Shown here in pieces: positions 45,649-55,024 of a DNA stretch of 64,000 nucleotides; position 1 is the first letter of the stretch; each line of letters opens with the position of its first letter. Below the pieces are notes generated by a model. The model saw only the letters and a program-made list of their open reading frames with translations. It was not told the origin of the DNA and made no database searches. The position numbers and the translations under genes were made by a program. The stretch is taken from positions 62,001-126,000 of the forward strand of contig NZ_FZNL01000001.1 in the NCBI RefSeq assembly GCF_900187965.1, read 5' to 3'. This DNA comes from Flavobacterium sp. ov086. Its GTDB lineage: Bacteria; Bacteroidota; Bacteroidia; Flavobacteriales; Flavobacteriaceae.

Positions 45649-46134
45649 TTGAAGCAGTTTTTCCTTTTTTTAGCTTTTTTAGCCCTCCATTCTTGTCAAT
45701 ATATTGACAAGCAGGTTCCATCTGAAAAAGAATTACTTCAAAAAGAACTAAAAACAATTAACTGGAAAGAAGTCGATGAATATCCATCAGTTGCCAATTG
45801 CGAAAAAATCGCCGACAAAAAACAGCGTCAGCAATGTTTTTTTCAAGTAATGGCGCAACTTATCCAAGAGAAATTAGACATTGATACGCTTTCGATAATG
45901 TATCCGGAACTCGATACAATAGAAGTAAAAGTAACCGTTTTCCCAAATGCAACCATGAAATTCGAACCGCAGTTTCCTAAAGATTCTGTTGCTTATGACA
46001 CTATCAAAATCGATAGTATTTTACATGCTCGCTTGGTCGATTTTCCAAAAATAAATCCTGCTCTTAAACGCGGACTTCCGGTAAAAACTCAGTTTATTTT
46101 ACCCGTTATTCTTAAAGCTAAAGGCAAAGAATAA
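45649..46134 (+). CDS. Small lipoprotein of unknown function (TTG start)
   Basis: 161 residues beginning at TTG; no ATG upstream keeps the frame and the signal MKQFFLFLAFLALHSC (Cys16) requires this start. The mature part contains a TonB-C-like pattern (TVFPNATMKFEPQFPKD… NPALKRGLPVKTQFILPVIL), similar to the C-terminal domain of TonB-like or energy-transducer proteins, but short. Function unknown. Confidence 0.7.
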   Translation: MKQFFLFLAFLALHSCQYIDKQVPSEKELLQKELKTINWKEVDEYPSVANCEKIADKKQRQQCFFQVMAQLIQEKLDIDTLSIMYPELDTIEVKVTVFPNATMKFEPQFPKDSVAYDTIKIDSILHARLVDFPKINPALKRGLPVKTQFILPVILKAKGKE

Positions 46135-46216
46135 TATTTACCTTTTACCATTTAAGCGATATAAGTTCATTTAATTATTCATTCTTATTGCCATTCTAAT
46201 TTTAGTTGAAGAATAA

Positions 46217-46298
46217 GGAGCTATTTCCTGCTGTTCCTTCCAATCTTTTATGCCGAACCCCGGCACAAAAGGATTTTCCCTCCCATCAGGGCTAGGGC
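46217..46298 (-). ncRNA. Structured RNA-like element, possibly Flavo-1 family (copy 2)
   Basis: On the minus strand: CTAGCCCTGATGG, then GAAAATCCTTTT, a TGCCG…CGGCA hairpin, AAAAGATTG, and AGCAGGAAATAGCTCC. It aligns with 42575-42702 but with different, still complementary, stems. Located 18 nt upstream of the right-hand end (stop) of the glycosyltransferase gene, in the gap between convergent genes. Confidence 0.55.
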
Positions 46299-46316
46299 TT
46301 TTGTTTTCATACAAAG

Positions 46317-47420
46317 TCACAATTTAAATCTTCTTCCCTTCCATTCATAAAAACCGAACAAACTGTATAAAGCCACAACCGAACTGAAAAAGGGATAAAG
46401 CAAACTACTTAATAGTAAACTCTTAATTCTGTTTTTTGTCAAAAATTGATTGGTGATATAAAGCAAAACAAAATCAACTGTAAACTTTAGAAAAGCAAAC
46501 AATACAAAAAACGGATATGGCAAAATAGCGAAAACAGAAAATAAAAATCCAACAACAAAACTGAGATTACCGAAGAAAACAATTAAACCTAAAACCTTTC
46601 CAAAACCACTTTGATATGAACTTGTTTTTGCCGCCCATCGCACTCTTTGATAAAACAAAGATTTCCAGTCTTCAGTTGGTTTTGTAATAACAATTGCCTC
46701 TTCTGATTTTAGATAATGAACTTTATCAGGAAATAAACCTGCTGCTTTTTGTAATAAAAAAACATCGTCTCCGCTGGCAATTTTATTGTTTCCATCAAAT
46801 CCGTTTAGTTTTTCGAACAATGATTTAGTGTATGCAAAATTGGCTCCGTTGCACATAAAAGCTTTCTTAAGCCCAAAACTGCCTATTGTTGCGCCTTGTA
46901 AACTCGTTAAATCTAATTGCTGAAAATGATGTAAAAAAGAATTATCACATTCATAAGTAACTGCGCCTGCAAGCATCAAAACATCATTTTTCTGAATGTA
47001 ATTATCAAACATTAAAAGCCAATTTTCAGGTACAATACAATCTGCATCAGTTGTAATTACCCAATTGGTTTTTATGTGTTGCATTGCTGTTGAAATAGCG
47101 TCTTTTTTCGGTGAATTCGAAACCCGAATATTGTCTATTTGTGAAACGTGAAATGCAAAAGGTGAAACACGAAACTTTTCATCCGAATTATCATCCACCA
47201 AAATAACTTCGAACAAATCATTAGGATAATTAAGTTCTAAGAAACTCTGCAAAAGCTTGGGTAAATTCTCGGCTTCATTCCGGAACGGAACTATAATTGT
47301 AAAACTTGTTTGAGGTTTTAGATCTGTTTTCTGATATTTTTTCACTTTGGTAAAACCATAAATAAGCATTCCGATGCTAAGTATATAAATAGTCAATATG
47401 AGAAATAAAACGAAAATCAT
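46317..47420 (-). CDS. Membrane glycosyltransferase, GT2 family
   Basis: 367 residues. N-terminal membrane helix, GT-A domain with VILVDDNSDEK, TTDADCIVP (DxD-like) and SGDDVFLLQKA, then QRVRWAAKTSSYQ (QxxRW) and C-terminal membrane helices. A polymerising or lipid-linked sugar transferase of the inner membrane. Its start overlaps the stop of the upstream flippase-like gene by 4 nt, indicating coupling. The acceptor is unknown. Confidence 0.88.
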   Translation of the reverse strand: MIFVLFLILTIYILSIGMLIYGFTKVKKYQKTDLKPQTSFTIIVPFRNEAENLPKLLQSFLELNYPNDLFEVILVDDNSDEKFRVSPFAFHVSQIDNIRVSNSPKKDAISTAMQHIKTNWVITTDADCIVPENWLLMFDNYIQKNDVLMLAGAVTYECDNSFLHHFQQLDLTSLQGATIGSFGLKKAFMCNGANFAYTKSLFEKLNGFDGNNKIASGDDVFLLQKAAGLFPDKVHYLKSEEAIVITKPTEDWKSLFYQRVRWAAKTSSYQSGFGKVLGLIVFFGNLSFVVGFLFSVFAILPYPFFVLFAFLKFTVDFVLLYITNQFLTKNRIKSLLLSSLLYPFFSSVVALYSLFGFYEWKGRRFKL

Positions 47421-48361
47421 TCTACCTTTTTCGTTTTAAAATTCAGCACATAATAAGATCCAATAACCACTGGTAAAACCACATTTAGAAACCACATTAA
47501 AGTGCTTATAAAAACTACAATCCATTCGTTTACACCTAACTTTTCGAAGAAATAAATGGCAACACTTCCTTTTACAGCAAAGTCTAAAAACTGAAAAGTT
47601 GGTAATGATGAAGCCAAAAAATAAACCACGGCAATTGTAGCAATCAAAGTAAAATAAGGCAAGTCGACATCAAAAGCCAAAAACAAAAAGTAATATTGAT
47701 GTGAGAAAACCAAATAACGTAAAGTTCCTAAAAGAATATTTTTACGATGAATTGGCTTTGGAATCTCATTAATTTTATGCAGTAATTTTTCGATCGAATA
47801 TCCTTTGATTTTTATCTTCTTCAAAGAGAATAAAACAACAAAAAGCAACACAAAAATCCCGAATAAAATTGCTACTGTTTGCGTCGTTATTACTTCATGT
47901 TTTGCATTGAAATACATCAATCCGAAAAGACCAAAAATCACTGTTAGGATCATCTGGATTCCGTTGCAAATCAAGTTCAGGAAAACCACTTTTTTAGCTT
48001 CTGATTTTGGATAATACAACGCCTTTCCTGCATACTCTCCTACTCCATTTGGCGTAAAAATTCCCGCCGTTAAAGCTGCCAGAACTTGTTTTGTAGCTTC
48101 TCCCAAAGAAATTTCGTGAATGACTTTGGCCAGATTCTGCCATTTCAAAATCTCAAAATAACGGTTCAAAACACTCAAAAGCAATATAAATCCAATCCCT
48201 AAAACCGATTGGTTTTTTCGAAACAATGTGATGAACTTTTGCCAATCGAGTTTGTCGTTGTGCGCCAATTGATCATAAATAAAATAAAATGCGCCACCTA
48301 CAATCAAAAGTTTGATTAGAAGAACCAGGAATTGTTTAGCTTTGTGAGGAATTGAAATCAT
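47417..48361 (-). CDS. LPG synthase TM-domain / UPF0104-like membrane protein
   Basis: 314 residues from ATG 48361; the longer frame adds a non-membrane tail inside repeat-like DNA. About eight membrane helices, with the family signature LTAGIFTPNGVGEYAGKALYY and a C-terminal LPTFQFLDFAVKGSVAIYFF. The family (lysylphosphatidylglycerol synthase TM region) includes putative lipid flippases or glycolipid transporters. Co-translated with a GT2 glycosyltransferase, suggesting glycolipid export. Confidence 0.82.
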   Translation of the reverse strand: MISIPHKAKQFLVLLIKLLIVGGAFYFIYDQLAHNDKLDWQKFITLFRKNQSVLGIGFILLLSVLNRYFEILKWQNLAKVIHEISLGEATKQVLAALTAGIFTPNGVGEYAGKALYYPKSEAKKVVFLNLICNGIQMILTVIFGLFGLMYFNAKHEVITTQTVAILFGIFVLLFVVLFSLKKIKIKGYSIEKLLHKINEIPKPIHRKNILLGTLRYLVFSHQYYFLFLAFDVDLPYFTLIATIAVVYFLASSLPTFQFLDFAVKGSVAIYFFEKLGVNEWIVVFISTLMWFLNVVLPVVIGSYYVLNFKTKKVE

Positions 48362-48377
48362 GCCGCAAAAGTAATCA

Positions 48378-48457
48378 ATTTGAAAATGTGGCAATGAAAA
48401 TGTGCCAATTAGAAAATGAGTCAATTTTCTAAACTTGAAACCTCAAACAAAAAACAC
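48378..48457. repeat. Short dispersed repeats in flippase/WG-gene gap
   Basis: GAAAATGTG-type units recur three times and GTGCCAATTAGA is shared with the region at 10615. The segment AAACTTGAAACCTCAAAC resembles repeats near 37730 and 61145. This argues that the in-frame ATG at 48416 is not the true start of the next gene. Confidence 0.45.
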
Positions 48458-50224
48458 TTGACAAAAGAACGCATCATATTGTCCTTTCTACTTTTGCTGA
48501 TGTTTGCATGCAATAAGGTTGACAATGACCCGCCAAAACTGTACATCAGAATTATGGGTAAAAATTCCTGGGGATTTAACGATGAAAAAGGGAATTCTAT
48601 TATCCCATTAGGAAAATATAAATTCTTAAATCCTATTGATGAGAAAGGAATGATTTATGCACAAAAAGGTACTAAATATGGTTACATTGACATTCATGAA
48701 AATATAGTTATCCCTTTTGAGTATGATGCTTTAGGTATTTTTTCTGAAGAACTGGCTTTTGTAAAGAAAAACAACAAATACGGATATATTAACAGAAATG
48801 GAAAAATTATAATTCCAACTCAATTTGACAACGAGAGTTATTTTCGAAAGACAGGATTGGCACTAGTAAAAAAGGGAAATCTTCAAGGTTTTATTAATAA
48901 AAAAGGGAAAGAAATAATTCCGATAATTTATCAAAATGCAGACAATACCACTTTTGACAGTCTGGTCATTTTACGCAAAAATCAAAAATGGGCTTTCTAC
49001 GATTCTTTTGGAAAACAAAAAACAGATTTTATATACGATGAAATTGCTTTAACCGATATTACTTTAAAAGGAATAGAAGGAGATACTTTCTGGAAAAATG
49101 GATTAATTTTAGTTCGAAAAAATGGTCAAACCGGATATTTAGATAAAAATTTAAAAGAAGTAATTCCTTTTGGAAAATATGACTCAGCAGAAGGATTCAA
49201 TCAAAACAGAATTGCAATTATTTCTAAAAATCACAAATATGGAATCATAAATGAATTTGGAAAAGAAATCCTTAAACCTGAATATGACACATTAGGACAT
49301 CCTGAAGAAGATTATCATGAATCTGAAATCTTTGAAGGAAAGAATAAAAATTATATCACTTTATTGGATAAACATGGAAATAAAATTTATGATAAAATAA
49401 AAGATTATAGTTTTGATTTTAGTCGTCTGGGAAATAAAGTTAAAAGGGTTTATATCATTCGGAATTTAAAAAACCTATACGGTGTAGTTGATGGTGAGGG
49501 AAAAGTAATAATTCCTTTTATTTATGATGGAATTCAGGCTTTTAACGGAAACGCAAATACAATAGTTGAACTCAAAAAGAAATTTGGCCTGGTAAACTCT
49601 GACAATAAAATTGTTTATCCTATTGAATGTGAATCAATAATGACATGGAAGGATTTAGACTATTACATTATAAACAAGAACAACACAGCTGGAATTATTG
49701 ATAAAAATCTAAAACCAATTCTAAAATTTGACTATCAGGATTTGTCGCCTTGTTTTTATGATCAAAATCGTTTTATTGCAAAAAAAGATAATAAATATGG
49801 TGTAATAGACAGATTAGGACGAACAATTATTCCTTTTGAATATAGTAAAATGTCAAATTGGGTAGAATATGGTCCTGGATCGAATTATCATTTTGTAACT
49901 AAAAATAATAAGAATGGTTTGATAACTAAAGAAGGAAAAATTGTTATTCCACCTATTTACGACACTTTATTTTACAACGATGACAACACAATTATTCTCT
50001 CTAAAAATGGCAAATATGGCGTTGTAACTATTCATAATAAAAATGTAATTCCTTTTGATTATGAAAAAATCTACACCGATTTAGCCTTTGTACCAAATAA
50101 AAATGGAACTGAATTTTATGTTTTAAAAAATGGAAAGTATTTCATTGTAGATAATAAAAACAAAATAATTAAAGCGAATATCTCTAAGAAAGAAGTTGAA
50201 GATAAATTCTCTTATTTAAATTAA
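48458..50224 (+). CDS. WG-repeat lipoprotein
   Basis: 588 residues from TTG 48458 (602 from ATG 48416). The TTG start yields a compact lipoprotein signal, [18 protein letters not shown] (Cys18). About 14 WG/KWG-type repeats of roughly 25-45 residues follow, for example [18 protein letters not shown] and [18 protein letters not shown], forming a beta-rich solenoid typically involved in binding. The first 23 nt are identical to the first 23 nt of the downstream ruvC, suggesting the gene was inserted at the ruvC start. It is AT-rich and looks recently acquired. Confidence 0.82.
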   Translation: MTKERIILSFLLLLMFACNKVDNDPPKLYIRIMGKNSWGFNDEKGNSIIPLGKYKFLNPIDEKGMIYAQKGTKYGYIDIHENIVIPFEYDALGIFSEELAFVKKNNKYGYINRNGKIIIPTQFDNESYFRKTGLALVKKGNLQGFINKKGKEIIPIIYQNADNTTFDSLVILRKNQKWAFYDSFGKQKTDFIYDEIALTDITLKGIEGDTFWKNGLILVRKNGQTGYLDKNLKEVIPFGKYDSAEGFNQNRIAIISKNHKYGIINEFGKEILKPEYDTLGHPEEDYHESEIFEGKNKNYITLLDKHGNKIYDKIKDYSFDFSRLGNKVKRVYIIRNLKNLYGVVDGEGKVIIPFIYDGIQAFNGNANTIVELKKKFGLVNSDNKIVYPIECESIMTWKDLDYYIINKNNTAGIIDKNLKPILKFDYQDLSPCFYDQNRFIAKKDNKYGVIDRLGRTIIPFEYSKMSNWVEYGPGSNYHFVTKNNKNGLITKEGKIVIPPIYDTLFYNDDNTIILSKNGKYGVVTIHNKNVIPFDYEKIYTDLAFVPNKNGTEFYVLKNGKYFIVDNKNKIIKANISKKEVEDKFSYLN

Positions 50225-50229
50225 AGAAA

Positions 50230-50784
50230 TTGACAAAAGAACGCATCATATTAGGCATTGACCCCGGAACGACGATTATGGGTTTTGGATTGATTAAGGT
50301 CATCAATAAAAAAATGGAGTTTTTGCAGCTTAACGAATTGCAATTGTCCAAATACGACAATCATTACCAAAAACTAAAAATCATTTTTGAGCGTACCATC
50401 GAATTAATCGAAACACATAATCCAGACGAAATTGCGATCGAAGCACCTTTCTTTGGTAAAAACGTTCAATCGATGTTAAAGTTGGGTCGCGCACAAGGCG
50501 TTGCAATGGCGGCAGGACTTTCGAGAGATATCCCGATTACAGAATACGAACCAAAAAAGATAAAAATGGCTATTACCGGAAATGGAAACGCCAGTAAAGA
50601 ACAAGTTGCTAAAATGCTGCAGCAGCTTTTAGGTTTAAAAGAATTGCCTAAAAATCTCGATTCAACAGATGGTTTAGCAGCGGCAGTTTGCCACTTTTTC
50701 AACTCTGGAAAAATCGTTGCCGGAAAAAGTTACTCCGGCTGGGATGCATTTGTAAAACAAAATGAAAATAAAGTAAGAAAATAA
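50230..50784 (+). CDS. ruvC: Crossover junction endodeoxyribonuclease RuvC
   Basis: 184 residues from TTG 50230. RuvC motifs: [16 protein letters not shown] (Asp11), [11 protein letters not shown], and C-terminal [13 protein letters not shown] with the catalytic Asp and His. Resolves Holliday junctions with RuvAB. Its first 23 nt also occur at 48458-48480. It begins 5 nt after the WG-repeat gene and so may now depend on that gene's promoter. Confidence 0.95.
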   Translation: MTKERIILGIDPGTTIMGFGLIKVINKKMEFLQLNELQLSKYDNHYQKLKIIFERTIELIETHNPDEIAIEAPFFGKNVQSMLKLGRAQGVAMAAGLSRDIPITEYEPKKIKMAITGNGNASKEQVAKMLQQLLGLKELPKNLDSTDGLAAAVCHFFNSGKIVAGKSYSGWDAFVKQNENKVRK

Positions 50785-50785
50785 C

Positions 50786-50793
50786 TATATTTG
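50786..50793 (+). promoter_or_regulatory. Predicted -7 element before 50821 gene
   Basis: TATATTTG directly after the ruvC stop, 27 nt before the next start codon; no clear -33 element. Confidence 0.45.
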
Positions 50794-50820
50794 TCAGAAA
50801 TAAACCTAACAAATTAACAA

Positions 50821-51717
50821 ATGACAAAAATTAAATTTATTTTATTATTATTGCTTTCTATTTTTACTTTTTCATGTTCATCTGATACCGAAACAGAAAC
50901 TCCAACAGTTGAATTCACTTTTAGCTATGATGATAAACCTCTTGTAATTTCAGATTTAGAAGCACAAAGAGATGGAGATTTTTTTTCAATATATCAAACA
51001 GAATTTACCCATAATTTATCTTTGGCGGCAAGTGCTCCATCTTTCTACTTTCATAAAGACGGAACTTTATTAGGGGCTTCAATTCAGGATTATGCAACTA
51101 ACAAAATTCTTTCTCCTCCTTTTTATTTTTCAAAAGATCATTTTGAATTTCATATTGAAAATATAGATGAGGCCAATAAAAAATTAAGCATACAATTTAA
51201 TGGTAAAGTATATGAACACTATTGGGACCAGATTTATCAATTCAATAAAAAATTAAGCGGTACGATATCCATCTCTTATTCAGAAAAAAATCCTATAAAT
51301 TCTCGCAAAACTTACGGGACGACAATGAAGATAAATAATCAAAATTGGAGAGGTGCAGCCTATATTTGGACAAATGTTTTTGCTAGAGAGAGTTCCATTG
51401 TAAAAATTAGTGGAGACAATGAATATAGCATAAGCATTGTAATTCCTAAAGAAAATGCCAAAATTGGAAAATACACTTTTAATAAGAGCTCGGAAATGGA
51501 TACAGATTATACCATAAATTTTTTCAAGTACCATTCAAATACAATTGGACCGGATGATTACTTTATGGGTCCGGAACAATTTATAACTACTGGAAAATTT
51601 GAAATCACAAAAGTAAACATGTCCTATATAGAAGGAACTTTTTCATTTATAGCTGTTAATCCAATAACAAAAGAAAACATAGCAATAACCGACGGAGTCT
51701 TTAAAGAAAAACTATAA
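50821..51717 (+). CDS. Lipoprotein of unknown function (DUF6252-like)
   Basis: 298 residues, lipoprotein signal ending FTFSC (Cys19), then Ser-Ser-Asp-Thr-Glu acidic linker. The C-terminal part (KINNQNWRGAAYIW … TTGKFEITKVNMSYIEGTFS … NIAITDGVFK) matches the beta-rich pattern I recall for DUF6252. Probably outer-membrane associated. Function unknown. hemW starts 5 nt after it. Confidence 0.75.
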   Translation: MTKIKFILLLLLSIFTFSCSSDTETETPTVEFTFSYDDKPLVISDLEAQRDGDFFSIYQTEFTHNLSLAASAPSFYFHKDGTLLGASIQDYATNKILSPPFYFSKDHFEFHIENIDEANKKLSIQFNGKVYEHYWDQIYQFNKKLSGTISISYSEKNPINSRKTYGTTMKINNQNWRGAAYIWTNVFARESSIVKISGDNEYSISIVIPKENAKIGKYTFNKSSEMDTDYTINFFKYHSNTIGPDDYFMGPEQFITTGKFEITKVNMSYIEGTFSFIAVNPITKENIAITDGVFKEKL

Positions 51718-51722
51718 AACTA

Positions 51723-52859
51723 ATGTCCGGTATCTACATTCATATTCCTTTTTGCAAACAGGCTTGTAACTATTGCGACTTTCATTTTTCGACTTCCATG
51801 AAAAAGAAAGATGATATGGTTTTGGCTTTAGCCAAAGAAATAATCTTGCGTAAAAGTGAATTTAAAGATGATGTTGTAGAAACCATTTATTTTGGTGGCG
51901 GAACTCCTTCTGTGTTGTCAAATGAAGAAATAAACTTCTTAATTTCTGAAGTTTATAAAAATTATAAAGTTGTAGAAAATCCTGAAATTACACTCGAAGC
52001 AAATCCGGATGATTTATCTGCAGAACGAATTCTCAAATTATCTAAAAGTCCAATTAATCGTTTAAGCATTGGGATTCAGTCTTTTTATGAAGAGGATTTG
52101 AAGATGATGAATCGTGCTCATAATTCGGCGGAAGCCATCAAATGTTTACAAGAAGCTACTAAATATTTTGATAATATTTCGCTTGATTTAATTTACGGAA
52201 TCCCGGGATTGACAGATGAAATGTGGAAGAAAAATATTGAAACGGCATTGAGTTTTGGTATTCCGCATATTTCCAGTTATGCTTTGACTGTTGAACCAAA
52301 AACAGCTTTAAGAAAATTAATCGATACCGGAAAAATTGCTGAACCACAAGACGAAGTGGCTTCAAACCATTTTATGATTTTGGTCGATACACTCCAAAAA
52401 AATGGTTTTATTCACTACGAATTATCGAATTTCGGAAAAGAGAATTATTTCTCTAAAAATAATTCGGCATATTGGTTGGGAAAAAAATATATCGGAATCG
52501 GTCCTTCGGCACATAGTTACGATGGAGAAAAAAGAGGCTGGAATATTGCCAATAATTCTCTTTACTTAAAATCAATTCAGGACAACATTCTTCCTATCGA
52601 AACCGAAATTCTTTCAAAATCGGATCGTTATAATGAATATATTATGACTGGATTGCGAACAATTTGGGGCGTTTCGTTAGAACGAATTGAAACTGAATTT
52701 GGTTTGGAATATTTGAATTATCTCAAAAAACAAAGTCAGAAATTCCTAAATGATGATTTGGTTTCAATTGAAAACAACATTCTAAAACCAACTGCAAAAG
52801 GAAAATTTTTAACCGATGGAATTGCTTCAGATTTATTTTATCTAAATTTGGAAGAATAA
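51723..52859 (+). CDS. hemW: Radical SAM heme chaperone HemW
   Basis: 378 residues. N-terminal IYIHIPFCKQACNYCDF with the iron-sulfur cysteines Cys11, Cys15, Cys18, then YFGGGTPS, ETVE-like SAM site (EITLEANPDD), SIGIQSFYEEDLKMMNR and a HemN C-terminal domain (SDRYNEYIMTGLRTIWGV). Cytoplasmic; HemW proteins insert heme into respiratory enzymes and lack coproporphyrinogen oxidase activity. Confidence 0.93.
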   Translation: MSGIYIHIPFCKQACNYCDFHFSTSMKKKDDMVLALAKEIILRKSEFKDDVVETIYFGGGTPSVLSNEEINFLISEVYKNYKVVENPEITLEANPDDLSAERILKLSKSPINRLSIGIQSFYEEDLKMMNRAHNSAEAIKCLQEATKYFDNISLDLIYGIPGLTDEMWKKNIETALSFGIPHISSYALTVEPKTALRKLIDTGKIAEPQDEVASNHFMILVDTLQKNGFIHYELSNFGKENYFSKNNSAYWLGKKYIGIGPSAHSYDGEKRGWNIANNSLYLKSIQDNILPIETEILSKSDRYNEYIMTGLRTIWGVSLERIETEFGLEYLNYLKKQSQKFLNDDLVSIENNILKPTAKGKFLTDGIASDLFYLNLEE

Positions 52860-52864
52860 AAATT

Positions 52865-52943
52865 GAACGCTGATAAAACGGATGCAAGCAACGCTGATAA
52901 ATCCGTAAAAATCTGCGTTAGAATATCTGTAAAATCCGCGTTC
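52865..52943. repeat. Dispersed palindromic repeat
   Basis: GAACGCTGATAAAACGGAT at the left and ATCCGCGTTC at the right are inverted (one mismatch in ten), with ACGCTGATAAATCCG and AATCTGCGTTAGAATATCTG inside. It occupies nearly the whole gap between hemW and the cyclase gene. Confidence 0.6.
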
Positions 52944-52947
52944 CATT

Positions 52948-53727
52948 ATGCTAGCATTACTTGACAACAAATATCAAATAGACTTATCAAAACCAATTGA
53001 TATTTCGATTCCGTTAACCAATACAGACGAAAATCCGATTGCTTGGTATATTGAAAAACCAGTTATTGAACCTGTAGTTTTTGGAGACTGGATTGGGAAA
53101 GTTTCTGAAGGAAAATCTTCGACCAATTTCAATAATATTTTCTTCAATCCGCATGGGCACGGAACTCATACGGAATGTTTAGGTCATATTACAAACGATT
53201 TTTACAGCATTAATCAATGTTTGAAACAGTTTTTCTTTTTTGCAAAACTGATTACAATTGAACCTGAAAAAATTGATGATGATTTGGTGATTACGAAAGA
53301 AAGCATTTCGACTGCGCTCAATGTGACAAACACTTCGACTGCATTTAGTGGAAAAACTGAGGCTTTAATTATCAGAACACTTCCAAATCAGGCAGCTAAA
53401 AAGTCACTAAAGTATTCAAACACGAATCCTCCATATTTGTCTGAAGAAGCAGCGATTTTCATCCGCGAAAGCGAAATCCAGCATTTATTGATTGATTTGC
53501 CAAGTGTTGACAGGGAACATGATGAAGGAAAACTATTAGCACACAAAGCATTCTGGAATGTAAAAAACACTTTAAACCTAAATTCTGATGCGAGATTAAA
53601 TGCCACAATTACCGAAATGATTTTTGTTCCTGACGAAATTCAGGATGGCGATTATATACTAAATTTACAAATTGCATCGTTTGAAAATGACGCAAGTCCA
53701 AGCAAACCAATTTTATATAAAATTTAA
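52948..53727 (+). CDS. Cyclase family protein (kynurenine formamidase-like)
   Basis: 259 residues, cytoplasmic. Metal-site motif NPHGHGTHTECLGHI matches HxGTHxDxPxH, with Glu-Cys replacing the usual Asp-x. Other family features: ALIIRTLPNQ and LLIDLPSVDREHDEG with H-F-W-like KAFWNVKN. May be a metal-dependent hydrolase of the kynurenine formamidase/cyclase superfamily; the substrate is unknown. Confidence 0.87.
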   Translation: MLALLDNKYQIDLSKPIDISIPLTNTDENPIAWYIEKPVIEPVVFGDWIGKVSEGKSSTNFNNIFFNPHGHGTHTECLGHITNDFYSINQCLKQFFFFAKLITIEPEKIDDDLVITKESISTALNVTNTSTAFSGKTEALIIRTLPNQAAKKSLKYSNTNPPYLSEEAAIFIRESEIQHLLIDLPSVDREHDEGKLLAHKAFWNVKNTLNLNSDARLNATITEMIFVPDEIQDGDYILNLQIASFENDASPSKPILYKI

Positions 53728-53732
53728 AGTTC

Positions 53733-53812
53733 GCCACAAATTTCACTAATTTTCCCGAATTATTTTTTCAGCTGGCATATAAAAATTAGTGAAAATTCGT
53801 GAAATTCGTGGC
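53733..53812. repeat. Dispersed hairpin repeat, GCCAC...GTGGC family
   Basis: Starts GCCACAAATTTCACTAATTT and ends GTGAAATTCGTGGC; arms AAATTTCAC/GTGAAATT and CACTAATTTT/AAAATTAGTG complement each other. Same family as 18246, 20981 and 30939. Confidence 0.7.
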
Positions 53813-53828
53813 AAAAAAACTGAATATT

Positions 53829-54227
53829 ATGATTACCATTTCTACAGATAAAACCAAACTTGACATTCCTTTTATACAAAACTTTTTAAAAGATATTTAT
53901 TGGGCAGCCGGAAGAACTATTGAGGAAGTGCAAACTACAATTAATGCTTCTGTTTGTTTTGGAATTTATTTAAACGACAAACAAATTGGTTTTGCGCGTG
54001 TCATTACTGATTATGTTGTTTTTGGATATGTAATGGATGTTTTTATTACTGAAGAACATCGCGGAAAAGGATATTCGTCTATTTTGATAGAAACTATGAT
54101 GAATGAACCTATCTTGAAAGAGATTAAAATTTGGAGATTAGCTACAACCGACGCTCATTTTTTATATGAAAAATTTGGTTTTAAACCTTTGGAACATCCA
54201 GAGAAAATGATGGAAAAGAAATTATGA
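53829..54227 (+). CDS. GNAT family N-acetyltransferase
   Basis: 132 residues from ATG 53829; the upstream in-frame stretch lies in a repeat and is rejected. Acetyl-CoA-binding motif FITEEHRGKGYSSILIETMM (about 77-96) and the C-terminal LYEKFGFKPLEHPEKMMEKK pattern are typical. Target unknown. Its last codons overlap the DUF4260 gene by 4 nt. Confidence 0.88.
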   Translation: MITISTDKTKLDIPFIQNFLKDIYWAAGRTIEEVQTTINASVCFGIYLNDKQIGFARVITDYVVFGYVMDVFITEEHRGKGYSSILIETMMNEPILKEIKIWRLATTDAHFLYEKFGFKPLEHPEKMMEKKL

Positions 54228-54574
54228 AAACAATACTCAAACTTGAAGAATTAGGACTATTTGTTCTCGGAATCTATTTATTTAGTCTCTTAAACTATCA
54301 ATGGTGGTGGTTTTTGGTTTTGATTTTAGCACCAGATCTTTCTATGATTGGTTATACTTTTGGTAATAAAATTGGTGCTTTTTTGTACAACTTAGTTCAT
54401 CATAAAGGCATTGCAGTTTTACTTTATATAATTGGCTGTTACTTAAAAATTGAAATCGTTCAGCTTATAGGCATTATTCTATTTTCACATGCTGCAATGG
54501 ATCGGATTTTTGGTTATGGTTTGAAATATGAAAAGGGATTTAAATACACTCATTTAGGTGAAATTGGTAAATAA
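54224..54574 (+). CDS. DUF4260 family membrane protein
   Basis: 116 residues, three to four membrane helices, with FLVLILAPDLSMIGYTFG and HAAMDRIFGYGLKY as family hallmarks. Overlaps the GNAT gene by 4 nt, so translationally coupled. Function unknown. Confidence 0.87.
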   Translation: MKTILKLEELGLFVLGIYLFSLLNYQWWWFLVLILAPDLSMIGYTFGNKIGAFLYNLVHHKGIAVLLYIIGCYLKIEIVQLIGIILFSHAAMDRIFGYGLKYEKGFKYTHLGEIGK

Positions 54575-54582
54575 AAATTGAT

Positions 54583-54954
54583 ATGAATCTAGAAACGTAT
54601 TACGAATACTGTCTTTCGAAAAAAGGCGTTAGCGAACATTTCCCATTTGATGAAGATACTTTAGTGTTTAAAGTTGGCGGAAAAATATTTGCTTTATCTT
54701 CCTTGTCTAAATGGGAAAAGAACGAACCGTCGGTCAATTTAAAATGCGATCCGGAGCGCGCTCAGGAATTAAGAGCCGAATATGATGAGATAAAACCTGG
54801 CTTTCACATGAGCAAAGTACACTGGAATACGGTTTCATTAAGCGGAAGTTTATCGACTGCTTTTATCAAAGAATTGATTGATCACTCGTATGAATTGGTT
54901 TTCAAAAGTTTGACAAAGAAAATTCAGAATGAAATTATCGAATTAGAAAATTAG
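54583..54954 (+). CDS. MmcQ/YjbR family protein
   Basis: 123 residues. EHFPFDEDTLVFKVGGKIFA, SVNLKCDPERAQELRAEYDE and PGFHMSKVHWNTVSL are the family's recognisable segments. Small double-stranded-DNA-binding-like fold of uncertain role. Starts 8 nt after the DUF4260 gene, completing a small three-gene run with GNAT. Confidence 0.92.
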   Translation: MNLETYYEYCLSKKGVSEHFPFDEDTLVFKVGGKIFALSSLSKWEKNEPSVNLKCDPERAQELRAEYDEIKPGFHMSKVHWNTVSLSGSLSTAFIKELIDHSYELVFKSLTKKIQNEIIELEN

Positions 54955-55024
54955 GCATTACATTTGCAGCGTAAGATTTAAACTTAACCACTCAATTAAT
55001 TTGCAACTTAGCAACTTATAGAAC

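Noticed and set aside
47100..47190. Odd in-frame stretch FRVSPFAFHVSQ in the glycosyltransferase, encoded by GTGAAAC-type repeats
   Set aside because: Could be a repeat insertion in the coding region, but without homologues to compare I cannot show it is extra.
48416..48457. ATG start for the WG-repeat gene
   Set aside because: The 42 nt consist of dispersed-repeat-like sequence and lengthen the signal peptide n-region; the TTG matches the duplicated ruvC start. Not fully excluded.
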